Source: Taibaiella sp. (lineage in GTDB: Bacteria > Bacteroidota > Bacteroidia > Chitinophagales > Chitinophagaceae). Taken from it: 64,000 nt of DNA. The notes beneath the pieces are model-generated. The model was not told the origin of the DNA. It was given only the letters and a program-made list of their open reading frames with translations, and did not search any database. Location of the stretch: the NCBI GenBank assembly GCA_013815385.1, contig JACDGL010000003.1, positions 186,001 to 250,000 of the forward strand. The letters are read 5' to 3'. Positions 52,547 to 62,276 of this stretch are shown here, in pieces (within the stretch, counting starts at the first letter, position 1; the number at the start of each line of letters is the position of its first letter). Position numbers and translations under genes: made by a program.

Positions 52547-53380
52547 ATGAAACTAACGCTTGGCTTTAGTCCCTGCCCTAATGATACCTTTATTTTTGAT
52601 GCGATGGTAAATAGTAAAATTGATACAAACGGTATCCAATTTGACTATATACTGGAAGATGTGGAAACACTTAATAACCTGGCCACAGAAGGCAAATTGG
52701 ATATCACCAAGCTTAGCTATAGCACATTTCTTAACCTGACTGATAAATACGCATTGCTTCATGCCGGAAGCGCATTAGGGAAGGGTGTGGGACCATTGCT
52801 CATAGCAAAAACCAATATAGATCCGGATAACATTGCAGATCTGCGCATTGCCATACCGGGGGTAAAAACCACCGCCAATCTTTTATTGTCCCTGGCCTAT
52901 CCTGCGGCCAGGAATAAAACGGAGATCGTATTCAGCGATATAGAGCAGGCTGTTTTATCGGGAGAGTATGATGCCGGGCTGATCATACATGAAAGCCGGT
53001 TTACCTACGCGCAAAAAGGACTTGTAAAGCTTATAGACCTGGGCGACTGGTGGGAAGCCGCCGCACACGCAGCCATTCCGTTGGGCGGTATTGTTATGAA
53101 ACGATCTCTTGGGTATGACCTCTGCAAAACAGTAGATAATATCATAAAGGAAAGCCTGAAATACTCGTGGGCAACATATCCCGAACTATCGCCATTTGTA
53201 CAGGAACATGCCCAGGAAATGGAACAGGATGTTATGCGCAAACACATAGACCTGTATGTAAATGAATATACTACTGACCTGGGCGAAACGGGAAGGAATG
53301 CTATTAACACACTTTTTGAAAGAGCAACAGCTGCCGGCCTGATAGAAACAAAAAAATCAGCAACTTCTATATTTTACTGA
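52547..53380 (+). CDS. mqnD: 1,4-dihydroxy-6-naphthoate synthase
   Basis: A 277-residue enzyme of the futalosine menaquinone pathway that makes 1,4-dihydroxy-6-naphthoate from cyclic dehypoxanthine futalosine. It starts with the diagnostic LGFSPCPNDTFIFDAMVNSK and shows DITKLSYSTFL, AIPGVKTTANLLL, DAGLIIHESRFTY and WWEAAAHAAIPLGGI, the periplasmic-binding-protein-like core. Length is typical. Its end overlaps the convergent hpt gene by seven bases. Confidence 0.95.
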   Translation: MKLTLGFSPCPNDTFIFDAMVNSKIDTNGIQFDYILEDVETLNNLATEGKLDITKLSYSTFLNLTDKYALLHAGSALGKGVGPLLIAKTNIDPDNIADLRIAIPGVKTTANLLLSLAYPAARNKTEIVFSDIEQAVLSGEYDAGLIIHESRFTYAQKGLVKLIDLGDWWEAAAHAAIPLGGIVMKRSLGYDLCKTVDNIIKESLKYSWATYPELSPFVQEHAQEMEQDVMRKHIDLYVNEYTTDLGETGRNAINTLFERATAAGLIETKKSATSIFY

Positions 53381-53916
53381 TCTGTTTCTATATATAATGC
53401 AGGTAATCCCCTGCCCAGCTTATCATAATCGAGCCCATAGCCTACGAGGAATTTATCTTCGCAAATGAAGCCTGTATATTGCACGGCTATCGGGTACATT
53501 AATGCAGATGGCTTGGTAAGAAATGACGCAACAGATACAGAAGCAGGATGCTGCCTGTGTACCAACTGCAATAATTCGTGCATTGTTTTGCCGGTATCCA
53601 CTATATCTTCCACTATAACCACATGGCGTTCGTCCAGTTCTTCGTCCATTCCTATAGCTGTAATAATATTGCCGCTTGAAGATGTGCCTTTGTAGGAGGC
53701 CAGCTTGATAAATGAAATTTCGGCAGGGATGGTGATAGCCCTGAAAAGATCGGCAGCAAAAATAAATGAGCCGTTGAGTATTGCTAAAAATAATGGATCG
53801 CGCCCTTCATAGTCAATGCTTATCTGCCTCCCCAAAACTGCAATACGATCTGTAATAGCATCGGCGGAAATGTATGGAGCAAATACTTTATCATGAAGCA
53901 ATATCCTATCCATCAT
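53374..53916 (-). CDS. hpt: hypoxanthine phosphoribosyltransferase
   Basis: A 180-residue PRTase that salvages hypoxanthine (and usually guanine) to nucleotides with PRPP. The PRPP loop is VVIVEDIVDTGKTMHEL (about 97-113). FLAILNGSFIFAADL holds the PPi loop region and the C-terminal Lys/Asp are in ICEDKFLVGYGLDYD. Start ATGA overlaps the stop of the glucosaminidase gene by four bases, a translational coupling. It is the last gene of a five-gene minus-strand run. Confidence 0.93.
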   Translation of the reverse strand: MMDRILLHDKVFAPYISADAITDRIAVLGRQISIDYEGRDPLFLAILNGSFIFAADLFRAITIPAEISFIKLASYKGTSSSGNIITAIGMDEELDERHVVIVEDIVDTGKTMHELLQLVHRQHPASVSVASFLTKPSALMYPIAVQYTGFICEDKFLVGYGLDYDKLGRGLPALYIETDQ

Positions 53917-55580
53917 TCCGGCTTAATTCTCAGTCTTTGGCCAACCCTTACATCCTCAAAATCAAGATTATTCCAATTTAGCAACTGGCGCATAGTTATA
54001 TTGTTGCGTTTTGCGATACTGAATGCGGTATCGCCCTTCTTAACAACATAAAATTTAGCTTCCAGCTTATTCAATTGTACCGTTTGATTAACAACAGATG
54101 CCCCTGGTGATGCCATGGGCGGGGCCTTTGGCGTCACTTTCTTCTCTTCGCTATATACTACCTTGTCCAGGTTTGCCTTCAGGCTTTCCAGATCATCATG
54201 TGGCGCATCAGGGCGCTTAGGCTCTTCGGTATTATCCGCTATCGGTTCTGTCTTTGCCACTTCTGTTTTAGTGTCTTGTTCTGCGTTCGCAGATACTTCT
54301 CCCGGCTTATTTGCATTTGTAACTGTAGCATCTGATACAACTATATTTGTAAGGGGCATCAGGGCAGGTTTCTCAACAACAGGTTTCTCGGTAGCAAGTT
54401 TTTCAGCAGCAGGTTTCTCCATCTTATTTTCCACTACAACGGGAGCGATAGGTTTAGGAGCCGCGGCAGGGTCAATAAAAGGGGTCTTGCCACCGGCCTG
54501 GACTATAGATGTCTTTTGTATGTACGCCGGTGCGTGTGCGGGAGTAGCAGGATGTGGTTTTGGTATTACCAGCATATCAGGCTTGCCATCTGCTTCCTCC
54601 TGTAGTTGTAATATACTGCCGGGTGCAGGAGTTTCATATACGGCATGGATATGGTTCAATACCATCAGATGCTGCAGCTTCATTCCCTCAGCCTGCGAAA
54701 TCGACACTAAGGTTTCGCCCTTCTGTACTATGTGTGTATGGTTTACGCTACGGTAATTTTTCTTTTCAAGGTACAGGTACATATCCTGTGCAAGCGGGGC
54801 ATCGGGCAGGTTATTGATCTGCAGCATATGCTTGTACTGCATATTATACTTAAGCGCGTATTTCAGCAATGATTCCCCTTTCAGGCCATACACCGCCTTC
54901 AGCCCGTTTACAGTAACTAATGCGCCCGGTACAGGTGTGGTATGCGGCTGCGTGGCATCGGGCAGGGTTACTGCGCTTTGCGTTTCTATAGGAGGTTGAT
55001 GATTAACCGGATTTTGAATAGAAGATTGTTGTGCTACCGCAAAATCATTAGGAGCACCATTAATACATGCTACTGTACATTCCTGCAACTGAAAATCTTC
55101 AATGATCTTTATCAACTGCTGGGCATATAGCGGATTAGTCGCGTACCCACAGGTTTTCAGGCCCTTTGCCCATCCGGCGTAATCAGTAGGGGGCAACCCG
55201 AACAAGGCAGAATACCTTGGTGAATTTTTTAAATACTCGGAATGGTCCTTATAAGAATCGCGTGCGTTCTTGTATTTCCTAAAGCACTCATCTGGCGCAT
55301 CGTCTGTATGCGTAAATGTTTCACCCCGCCATTCTTTCTTGCATTTAATACCGAAGTGATTGTTGGCATTGGTCATCAACTCGCTTGCGCCTGCCTGGGT
55401 TTCCAATATGCCCTGGGCCAGCGTTACCGCAGCAGGTACGCCGCTTGCCTTTTGCTCTTCAATAGCATAGGGGCGGTATTGCTGCACATACGCATTTACC
55501 CTATCAGTATAGGATTGCTGCGCATGCGCATGCATGGTTAGCGATAAAAAACAAATCAGCGTGAATAACCATTTCTGCAT
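53913..55580 (-). CDS. glucosaminidase with three LysM domains
   Basis: A 555-residue secreted peptidoglycan hydrolase. The signal peptide is MQKWLFTLICFLSLTMHAHA. The glucosaminidase domain (about 30-170) has the catalytic Glu in LAQGILETQAGASELMTNAN and NHFGIKCKKEWRG. LysM-like repeats follow near 225-265 and 282-325. A Pro/Glu/Lys-rich linker (345-490) carries EKPA-type repeats, and a clear C-terminal LysM (508-553: FYVVKKGDTAFSIAKRNNIT) ends the protein. It should cut glycan strands in the periplasm during growth or division. It is co-transcribed with hpt. Confidence 0.9.
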   Translation of the reverse strand: MQKWLFTLICFLSLTMHAHAQQSYTDRVNAYVQQYRPYAIEEQKASGVPAAVTLAQGILETQAGASELMTNANNHFGIKCKKEWRGETFTHTDDAPDECFRKYKNARDSYKDHSEYLKNSPRYSALFGLPPTDYAGWAKGLKTCGYATNPLYAQQLIKIIEDFQLQECTVACINGAPNDFAVAQQSSIQNPVNHQPPIETQSAVTLPDATQPHTTPVPGALVTVNGLKAVYGLKGESLLKYALKYNMQYKHMLQINNLPDAPLAQDMYLYLEKKNYRSVNHTHIVQKGETLVSISQAEGMKLQHLMVLNHIHAVYETPAPGSILQLQEEADGKPDMLVIPKPHPATPAHAPAYIQKTSIVQAGGKTPFIDPAAAPKPIAPVVVENKMEKPAAEKLATEKPVVEKPALMPLTNIVVSDATVTNANKPGEVSANAEQDTKTEVAKTEPIADNTEEPKRPDAPHDDLESLKANLDKVVYSEEKKVTPKAPPMASPGASVVNQTVQLNKLEAKFYVVKKGDTAFSIAKRNNITMRQLLNWNNLDFEDVRVGQRLRIKPE

Positions 55581-55600
55581 AAGCCGGGGTATTAAAAATT

Positions 55601-56254
55601 CTAACTGCTTATTTTTCTCATTATCATTACACCATCACGTACAGGTAACAATACATGCTCCACTCTGTTATCATTTCTGACCTTCTCGTTGAATGCATGT
55701 ATGGCCCTTGCGTTCTTGCCTTGCTGATCTGCCGGTAAGATAACATCCCCTTCGTAAAGGACATTATCTGCCAGTATAAAGCCGCCCACGGGCACTTTAT
55801 CAAAGATCAGATCGTAATACAGGTGATAGTTTTCTTTGTCAGCATCAATGAAAACAAGGTCATAGCTCTTATCAAGCTCCGGGATAATCTCTGCTGCATT
55901 TCCAATATGCTGATGTATCTTACTTTGCAACCCGGCATTGCAAATATAACGAAAACCCATCTCCTCAAGCTCTTCATTAATATCTATCGTATCCAGAATG
56001 CCTCCGTCCTTTAAGCCCATAGCAAGGCAAATGGCTGAATATGCCGTATAGGTACCAATTTCCAATATATTCTGCGGCCGCACCATATGGCTGATCATTT
56101 GCAATATAGCGCCCTGCAAGTGCCCAGACAGCATAACCGGTATCTGCACCTTCATGTAAGTCTCCCGGTTCAGTGCTGCCAATACCGGCGTTTCGGGTGT
56201 TGTGTGCCGCTCTATGTATTCATCCAGTGCCCTGGGCAATAATAGCTGTGTCAT
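55601..56254 (-). CDS. class I SAM O-methyltransferase
   Basis: A 217-residue CCoAMT-type methyltransferase. SAM motif I is ILEIGTYTAYSAICLAMGL (about 63-81), the acidic loop is LDTIDINEEL, and the metal-binding block is YDLVFIDADKENYHLYYDL with ILADNVLYEGDV. The family acts on small phenolic or hydroxylated substrates with Mg. It lies two bases after the LOG-family gene and 20 bases before the glucosaminidase gene. The physiological substrate is unknown. Confidence 0.88.
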   Translation of the reverse strand: MTQLLLPRALDEYIERHTTPETPVLAALNRETYMKVQIPVMLSGHLQGAILQMISHMVRPQNILEIGTYTAYSAICLAMGLKDGGILDTIDINEELEEMGFRYICNAGLQSKIHQHIGNAAEIIPELDKSYDLVFIDADKENYHLYYDLIFDKVPVGGFILADNVLYEGDVILPADQQGKNARAIHAFNEKVRNDNRVEHVLLPVRDGVMIMRKISS

Positions 56255-56256
56255 TC

Positions 56257-56952
56257 TTAGAAATTCGGCTGTAATTTATTATGTGTGTAAAATTCCTTGA
56301 TGTAGTTTACCACTTCATCTGCAGTATCAAAAACTTTTATCATTTCCAGGTCTCCAGGGCTGATATTACCCTCGCCCAGATGCATCATATCGCGCATCCA
56401 ATTGAATAGTCCCTCCCAATATACTGACCCAACACATACCATAGGTGTTTGCGTAAATTTCCGTGTCTGTATCAAAGTGGCTACCTCAAAGAATTCATCC
56501 ATCGTTCCCCATCCGCCCGGCATCATTATAAAGCCCTGAGAATATTTGGTGAACATTACTTTACGTACAAAAAAGTAATCGAAATCTATTGATTTATCAT
56601 TATCAATAAATGTATTGGAACTTTGCTCAAAGGGTAATGCAATATTTAAACCGACAGAACGCCCGGATGCCATGTGGGCGCCTTTATTTGCCGCTTCCAT
56701 GATGCCAGGGCCTCCACCAGTAATGATGCCAAAACCCTCTTCTGATAACCGGCGTGCTATCTCGACGGTAAGATCATAATACTTATGCTGCGCCCTGGTA
56801 CGGGCAGAACCAAAGATGGAGATGCAGGGGCCTATCTTTGCCAGGGCTTCGAAACCCTGCACAAATTCAGCCATTATTTTAAATATCTGCCAGCTGGAGT
56901 GGGCCTTTGTTTCCGTCCAGTCCCTTAGCTTTACTTTAGTGAATTCGCTCAT
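56257..56952 (-). CDS. LOG-family (TIGR00730) nucleotide 5'-monophosphate phosphoribohydrolase
   Basis: About 231 residues from ATG 56952 (a GTG at 56985 is in frame). The LOG motifs are clear: GGGPGIMEAANKGA (substrate phosphate/ribose) and PGGWGTMDEFFE (catalytic). Members split NMPs to base and ribose-5-phosphate; in some organisms this makes cytokinins. The start lies inside the end of the symporter gene, so the genes are co-transcribed. Annotations as lysine decarboxylase are historic and should not be trusted. Confidence 0.88.
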   Translation of the reverse strand: MSEFTKVKLRDWTETKAHSSWQIFKIMAEFVQGFEALAKIGPCISIFGSARTRAQHKYYDLTVEIARRLSEEGFGIITGGGPGIMEAANKGAHMASGRSVGLNIALPFEQSSNTFIDNDKSIDFDYFFVRKVMFTKYSQGFIMMPGGWGTMDEFFEVATLIQTRKFTQTPMVCVGSVYWEGLFNWMRDMMHLGEGNISPGDLEMIKVFDTADEVVNYIKEFYTHNKLQPNF

Positions 56953-58426
56953 GTTGGTTTTTGCTTTCGTGCGGTATGGCCTCACCTTTGCGCGACCATA
57001 TCAATAGTAGTAAAAATGCCAGCAGTGCATTAATGATCAGCAGCTCTGTGCCAATACAATATCCGCAAAGCCATTGTTTATCATGTTGTTTTAAAATATA
57101 GCATGCAATCGGCGAAGCCAGACATATGATAGGCACCAGCTCATTCCTGACCTTTCTGCGGGTGAAAATACCAAAACTAAACAGGGCCAGCAATGGGCCG
57201 TATGTATAGCCAGCTACTACCAGCAGTAATTGTATCAGTGAGCCGTTATCAATTCTTTTAAAGAAGAAGATACAGATCAGGAATATAAGCGCAAACACAT
57301 TGTGCACTATTAACCGTGTACGTTTTTTCTGTTTTTCAGTGGCAGTTGTATTCCTCTTCATGCCCAGTATATCAATACAGAAAGAGGAGGTGAGCGCAGT
57401 AAGCGCCCCATCTGCACTCGGGAAGAGCGCGGATATAAGACCAATAAGAAAACATACCGTTATATAAAAAGGCAGGCCGCTTTTCATAGCTATAGTGGGG
57501 AACAGGTCATCGCCTGCTATTGCTATACCTTTTTGCTTAGCGTACAGATATAATAGCCCACCTAATAAAAGGAATACGAAGTTGGCAGCTACCATAATAA
57601 AGCAGAAGGAGAGCATATTTTTTTGTGAATCCTTCAGATTGCTGACGCTTATATTCTTCTGCATCATCTCCTGGTCAAGCCCTGTCATGGCAATGGTTAT
57701 AAAAGCCCCGCCTAATACCTGCTTAAGAAAAAAGCCAGCATGCATGGGGTCGGACTGGATCATTTTTGTATAGCCTGCCTGCTGCATAGCATGCCATGTG
57801 CCGCTAAGATTTAGATGCATGGTATGCATAATATAAATGACACAGATCACCAATGCACTCAACATAAATACGGTCTGCAATGTATCTGTCCACACAATAG
57901 TTTTAACTCCCCCGCGAAAAGTGTATAATAAGATAAGCGCCAGAATGATGATAGCGCTGGCCTCAAAAGAAATGCCTATATCATGCAGCACAAACTTCTC
58001 CAGCACTTTAATCACCAGGTACAGTCGTAATGTGGCCCCTAATGTACGGGAGAGGATAAAGAACAATGCACCAGTTTTGTAGGATACAATACCCAGGCGC
58101 TTCTCCAGGTAGGTGTATATGGAAGTAAGATTGAGTTTATAATAAAGAGGCAGCAACACAAAAGCGACAACAAAGTAGCCAAGCCAGTATCCTATGACCA
58201 CTTGAAAATAATCGAACCCGATCTTCCCTACCGTACCGGGAACTGAAATGAAGGTCATCCCAGACAGGGAAGTACCTATCATACCAAACGCTACCAGCCA
58301 CCACTTGCTGTTACGGTTGCCTATAAAAAAAGAATCATTATTAGAATGGCGAGAAGTATAAAAAGCTATTCCAAGAAGGATAGCAAAATAAAAAAGTATA
58401 ATAAAAAGAAGTATGCCGGAGCCCAT
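56936..58426 (-). CDS. sodium:solute symporter (SSF family)
   Basis: A 496-residue transporter with about 13 TM segments. The SSF hallmarks are GMIGTSLSGMTFISVPG in TM2, YYKLNLTSIYTYLEKRLG, YTFRGGVKTIVWTDTLQT and SGLPFYITVCFLIGLISALFPSADGALTALTSSF, where the Na site residues lie. The substrate (sugar, proline, sialate or other) is not readable. The gene heads a minus-strand run symporter-LOG-O-methyltransferase-glucosaminidase-hpt. Confidence 0.9.
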   Translation of the reverse strand: MGSGILLFIILFYFAILLGIAFYTSRHSNNDSFFIGNRNSKWWLVAFGMIGTSLSGMTFISVPGTVGKIGFDYFQVVIGYWLGYFVVAFVLLPLYYKLNLTSIYTYLEKRLGIVSYKTGALFFILSRTLGATLRLYLVIKVLEKFVLHDIGISFEASAIIILALILLYTFRGGVKTIVWTDTLQTVFMLSALVICVIYIMHTMHLNLSGTWHAMQQAGYTKMIQSDPMHAGFFLKQVLGGAFITIAMTGLDQEMMQKNISVSNLKDSQKNMLSFCFIMVAANFVFLLLGGLLYLYAKQKGIAIAGDDLFPTIAMKSGLPFYITVCFLIGLISALFPSADGALTALTSSFCIDILGMKRNTTATEKQKKRTRLIVHNVFALIFLICIFFFKRIDNGSLIQLLLVVAGYTYGPLLALFSFGIFTRRKVRNELVPIICLASPIACYILKQHDKQWLCGYCIGTELLIINALLAFLLLLIWSRKGEAIPHESKNQHERIH

Positions 58427-58492
58427 GCACGTAAAATAAAAAGACTTTGCCGTATGAGCAGCAAAGCTTGTAGAATAATTTAATAAACCCTA

Positions 58493-59128
58493 TCAGAACC
58501 CTACTACAATGCCACCTCTTATAACAGGTATATGCAGGTAGGGGCTATTTTGCTGTTGCAATACATCATAGAGTACCTCTACCAGCAGGGATACACGGTC
58601 ACTTACCGGTTGGCTGAGGCCACCACCCATTAACAGACAGGGTACCTGGAAGCTAGCTTTCTGGGCAACTGGGTTGTAATTATTATCGTAATTGTATGCA
58701 GAAAAATACATAAGGTCGTACTCAAAATTACCTTCCACAAAGAAACTGCCAAATGAGCCACGATATACAAAGTAACGTGCCCATACGCCGGGGTAAATAA
58801 TATTCGCTTTGGCCGGAGCAGTAAAATAGCTACCGGTGCTCTGGTCATATACCTGCTGGTCTACCTTTAGATATTCGTAGCCCAGGCCAATGCCTGCTAT
58901 AAAATCATTAGTGAATTTATACCCGATCATTGGCGATATACCCAGGTCTGCATATCCATTACCAAACCCTGCAACTGCGCCTCCACCGTAAACGAGCTTG
59001 CTTGGGTCAAAACCCTTATTTACTTTTTTTTGTTTGTAGTTCTTGTGGCCGCTGCTGTTGTAAACTTCCTGCGCTGATGCCCTATTCAGGCCCAGGCTTA
59101 ACAGCATGATGATTACCAAGTATTTCAT
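58493..59128 (-). CDS. predicted outer-membrane beta-barrel protein
   Basis: A 211-residue protein with a signal peptide (MKYLVIIMLLSLGLNRASA). The mature part alternates in a beta-barrel manner with motifs VYGGGAVAGFGNGYADLGIS, IGYKFTNDFIAGIGLGYEY, YPGVWARYFVY and LLVEVLYDVLQ, and ends with Phe (GGIVVGF), as expected for Bam-dependent barrels. No specific family is recognised. It stands alone upstream of the symporter gene. Confidence 0.7.
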   Translation of the reverse strand: MKYLVIIMLLSLGLNRASAQEVYNSSGHKNYKQKKVNKGFDPSKLVYGGGAVAGFGNGYADLGISPMIGYKFTNDFIAGIGLGYEYLKVDQQVYDQSTGSYFTAPAKANIIYPGVWARYFVYRGSFGSFFVEGNFEYDLMYFSAYNYDNNYNPVAQKASFQVPCLLMGGGLSQPVSDRVSLLVEVLYDVLQQQNSPYLHIPVIRGGIVVGF

Positions 59129-59227
59129 AAATAAATTATATTAATGAATATAAACGAAATTATGCAATTACCAGCATTTTCAAGCCATCGCAATCGTTAA
59201 AAATGAAAATGTACTGTCATTTTCTAC

Positions 59228-60634
59228 CTATGGAAATATTTTCCCCGGGTTTAATATCCCATTAGGATCAAATACCTGCTTTATTTGTTTCATAAGCTGT
59301 GTCTGTACTGTATCAAATGCAATATCCATGTACTCTTTCTGCACCAGCCCTATACCATGCTCTCCCGATATAGTACCACCCAGCCGCACCACTTCTTTAA
59401 ACAATTTCCTGATGCCAAGGGGTAATTTTCCGTTCCAGTCTTCATCGCTCATATCCCCTTTCACAATATTTACATGCAGGTTACCATCACCTGCATGGCC
59501 ATAGCAAACAGATCTAAAACCATATTCCTTACCTATTTCTTTAATAATGCGCAGCAACTCCGGTAGCTCCGCACGCGGCACTACGGTGTCTTCCTCTTTA
59601 TATATCGAATTGCTCTTTACAGCTTCCCCTACCTTCCGGCGCAGGTTCCATAGCATTTGTTTTTGTTCGTGGCTATCTGCAAATAAAATTTCGCCGGTAT
59701 CATATTGCTGCATTATAGCCGATATAGATTCAATATCCGCGTATAGCTGCTCCTTGTTATTGCCATCTACTTCTATAAGCAGATGTGCCTGTATATCTTC
59801 CGGCAGGGAAATACCCGTTGCCTGCACATAGTGCATGCTCCACAGCAATGCATCGCGCTCCATAAACTCCAATGCAGAAGGTATGTACCCTGCCAGAAAT
59901 ATGGCGTTTACAGCAGCACATGCCTCTACTGCAGACCTAAATGGCACTAACAATAACAGGTCGTGCTTTACTGCGGGTATCAGGCGCAATACTATCTTCG
60001 TAATTATCCCCAGCGTGCCTTCGCTGCCTACGATCAGCTGTGTAAGATTGTATCCTGTGGCATTTTTCAGCACATTGGCACCGGTCCATATTACATTGCC
60101 ATAGGGCAACACCATTTCTATATTCAGTACGTAATCTTTTACCACGCCATACTTTACCGCGCGTGGCCCCCCTGAGTTTTCAGCTACATTACCGCCAATA
60201 AAACACGAGCCCTTACTGGCAGGGTCTGGTGGATAAAACAAGCCTTCTGCCAGCACATGCTCTTGTAGTTCCTGGGTAATGACACCCGGTTCTGTAGTAA
60301 CCTGGAAATTTCGTTTATCAAGCTTTAATATTTTATTGAACCGACGCATATCCAGCACCACACCGCTATATACCGCCAATGCCCCACCGCTGAGGCCTGT
60401 ACCCGCGCCGCGGGGAGTGACCGGTATATTTTTTCCATTGCAGTATTTCATTATAGCACTCACCTCCGTTACTGTATCCGGCTGCAGCACCACTTCCGGT
60501 ACGTAATTAAGATCCTCGGTCTGGTCAGAAGCGCACCGCTGTAGCTGCTCCTCATTTGTGAATACATGATCCGGTAATACAGATTTGAAAAAAACCAGGT
60601 CGGACGAATCAATCTTTTTAAAGGGCGATGGCAT
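59228..60634 (-). CDS. FAD-linked oxidase (GlcD / D-2-hydroxyacid dehydrogenase type)
   Basis: A 468-residue flavoprotein of the PCMH/GlcD family. The FAD domain (about 45-220) has PVTPRGAGTGLSGGALAVYSG and PDPASKGSCFIGGNVAENSG. The C-terminal substrate domain carries CYGHAGDGNLHVNIV and GTISGEHGIGLVQKEYMD. The group oxidises D-2-hydroxy acids such as glycolate or D-lactate and passes electrons to a partner or quinone. GlcE/GlcF subunits are not nearby, so a single-subunit D-lactate-type enzyme is more likely than glycolate oxidase. Confidence 0.88.
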   Translation of the reverse strand: MPSPFKKIDSSDLVFFKSVLPDHVFTNEEQLQRCASDQTEDLNYVPEVVLQPDTVTEVSAIMKYCNGKNIPVTPRGAGTGLSGGALAVYSGVVLDMRRFNKILKLDKRNFQVTTEPGVITQELQEHVLAEGLFYPPDPASKGSCFIGGNVAENSGGPRAVKYGVVKDYVLNIEMVLPYGNVIWTGANVLKNATGYNLTQLIVGSEGTLGIITKIVLRLIPAVKHDLLLLVPFRSAVEACAAVNAIFLAGYIPSALEFMERDALLWSMHYVQATGISLPEDIQAHLLIEVDGNNKEQLYADIESISAIMQQYDTGEILFADSHEQKQMLWNLRRKVGEAVKSNSIYKEEDTVVPRAELPELLRIIKEIGKEYGFRSVCYGHAGDGNLHVNIVKGDMSDEDWNGKLPLGIRKLFKEVVRLGGTISGEHGIGLVQKEYMDIAFDTVQTQLMKQIKQVFDPNGILNPGKIFP

Positions 60635-60706
60635 AGGTCAAAATTAAACCCAAACTATTAGAAATAAAGAGTTTATGAGCATCACCCAATACCTTTCTTA
60701 ACCAGT

Positions 60707-60725
60707 TACTGTACTAAATACAGTA
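60707..60725. promoter_or_regulatory. inverted repeat upstream of padR-pspC, probable operator
   Basis: TACTGTA (60707-60713) and TACAGTA (60719-60725) form perfect 7-base arms around CTAAA, 57-75 bases upstream of the PadR ATG. PadR proteins bind such dyads, and autoregulation is usual. Confidence 0.6.
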
Positions 60726-60781
60726 CTATGTATTGCATATTACCAAAAGAATACTTAATATTGCATTGTAAAGGATTGGAT

Positions 60782-61114
60782 ATGACCGTGGACAATACAG
60801 AATCGCAAATGAGGAAAGGCTTGTTGGAGCTATGTATACTAGGAATCATACAAAGCCGCAAAGAAGCCTACCCGAGTGATATACTGGAGCAGCTAAAAGA
60901 GGCGAAGCTGGTGGTGCTGGAAGGCACATTATATCCGTTGCTTACCCGCCTTAAAAATGCCGGTATGCTCACTTACCGCTGGGAAGAGTCTTTATCAGGC
61001 CCTCCTCGCAAATATTATTCGCTTACCAAGCCAGGGCTGAAATTTTATGTGCAGCTTCGCACTACCTGGGATGAATTAAGTAACGCAGTAAATCATTTAA
61101 CCACCACTTTATAA
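60782..61114 (+). CDS. PadR-family transcriptional regulator
   Basis: About 110 residues from ATG 60782, where the family start [20 protein letters not shown] follows ten residues in. The winged helix shows [41 protein letters not shown] and [15 protein letters not shown], typical of PadR. A dyad lies upstream. The PspC-domain gene follows after ten bases, a pair common in Bacteroidota and probably co-regulated in an envelope-stress context. Confidence 0.9.
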   Translation: MTVDNTESQMRKGLLELCILGIIQSRKEAYPSDILEQLKEAKLVVLEGTLYPLLTRLKNAGMLTYRWEESLSGPPRKYYSLTKPGLKFYVQLRTTWDELSNAVNHLTTTL

Positions 61115-61124
61115 AACCATTTCT

Positions 61125-61820
61125 ATGCAGCGCATCATACAAATTAACATTGCCGGGCGTGTGATACCGATAGAGGAAGACGCCTACATTATTTTGAAGG
61201 ACTATATCAATTCATTGGAAAGGCAGTTCAGCAACGAAGATGGACAGGAAGAAATAATACAGGATATAGAGTACCGTATTTCCGAACTTTTCAGCATTCG
61301 CCTGCAGGGTGGCAGCCCGGCTATAGACCGTGCTGATGTACAGAAAGTAACGGAAACACTTGGTGCTGCAAGTGAGCTGAATGATAATACAACCGGGAAT
61401 ACAGGTAAACGCGCTAACCTGCCCGTGCCCTATGTACCTCCGCAAGCAAGGCCACGCCAGTACCAACAGGGCTACAATACAGAAAAAAGACGCCTGTACC
61501 GCAATCCGCAGGATAAAATATTAGGTGGGGTATGCAGCGGTATGGCCAGCTATTTTGATATAGACCCAACTGTAGTACGACTCATCTTTGCCCTTATGAT
61601 ATTTGGAGTAGGCATTGGGTTTATAGCCTATATAATAGCATGGGCAGTAGTTCCCGTTGCACGCACGCCTGAAGAACTGAGTGCAATGCATGGCGGTACG
61701 CCTATGGATTTCCATAGTATTACAAGCAACGTTGGCGAAGAGCTGAAAGACGTGAAAAAGCGGGCCGAAGAAATGAGCAAAGAGCTGAAAGATTTTTTCA
61801 GCAATAAAAAACAGCCGTAA
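61125..61820 (+). CDS. PspC-domain membrane protein
   Basis: A 231-residue protein. An N-terminal ~85-residue cytoplasmic domain ([20 protein letters not shown]...) precedes a Pro/Arg/Gln-rich linker. The PspC domain (about 125-185) reads [20 protein letters not shown] and [20 protein letters not shown] and contains one long TM pair. A basic coiled C-terminus follows. PspC proteins act in envelope-stress responses. It is co-transcribed with the PadR regulator. Confidence 0.9.
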   Translation: MQRIIQINIAGRVIPIEEDAYIILKDYINSLERQFSNEDGQEEIIQDIEYRISELFSIRLQGGSPAIDRADVQKVTETLGAASELNDNTTGNTGKRANLPVPYVPPQARPRQYQQGYNTEKRRLYRNPQDKILGGVCSGMASYFDIDPTVVRLIFALMIFGVGIGFIAYIIAWAVVPVARTPEELSAMHGGTPMDFHSITSNVGEELKDVKKRAEEMSKELKDFFSNKKQP

Positions 61821-61839
61821 TTATAAGACAGCCTTAGGT

Positions 61840-62265
61840 TTACGATAATGGTATGTGCTTTAACGCATATGCCATGATCTCGTCATGATCGAATGCAAGC
61901 GGAGGAAGCGTTTTGATATCGAACCATCTTGCATCAGCTGCATCATCATCTGCTTTTACTATATGCTGTGACTTATCTATGATGGCGTAAAATACTATAG
62001 ATACTGTGCGCATTCGTGGATCGCGGCCGGGAGTGCCATAGGTGCGCAGCTGCTCCATTTTCTCTAATGCGACTCCTGTTTCTTCCTTTAGTTCTCTAAT
62101 GGCTGCTGGTTCCAGGTCTTCATCGTCCTCAACAAACCCGCCAGGGAAAGCCCACATCCCTTTGTAGGGGTCATTCTTTCGCTGTATCAGCAGGATGCTG
62201 GTATTGCCATTATCTTTTGCCAGCACTATAGCATCTGCTGCAACTTTTATATCCTGTTTCAGCAT
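61840..62265 (-). CDS. Nudix hydrolase
   Basis: A 141-residue pyrophosphohydrolase with a complete Nudix box: GGFVEDDEDLEPAAIRELKEETGV (about 43-66), matching G-x5-E-x7-REUxEExGU. The N-terminal LLIQRKNDPYKGMWAFPGG is of the ADP-ribose/8-oxo-dGTP-type group. The substrate is a nucleoside diphosphate linked to X. It follows rseP by 11 bases and is the last gene of the dxr-rseP-nudix run. It is convergent with pspC. Confidence 0.9.
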   Translation of the reverse strand: MLKQDIKVAADAIVLAKDNGNTSILLIQRKNDPYKGMWAFPGGFVEDDEDLEPAAIRELKEETGVALEKMEQLRTYGTPGRDPRMRTVSIVFYAIIDKSQHIVKADDDAADARWFDIKTLPPLAFDHDEIMAYALKHIPLS

Positions 62266-62276
62266 CGGGTAAGTGT

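Noticed and set aside
54115-54756. 213-codon antisense frame within the glucosaminidase/LysM gene
   Set aside because: It mirrors the low-complexity Pro/Glu/Ala linker; the translated product is Ser/Gly/Ala/Phe-rich without motifs.
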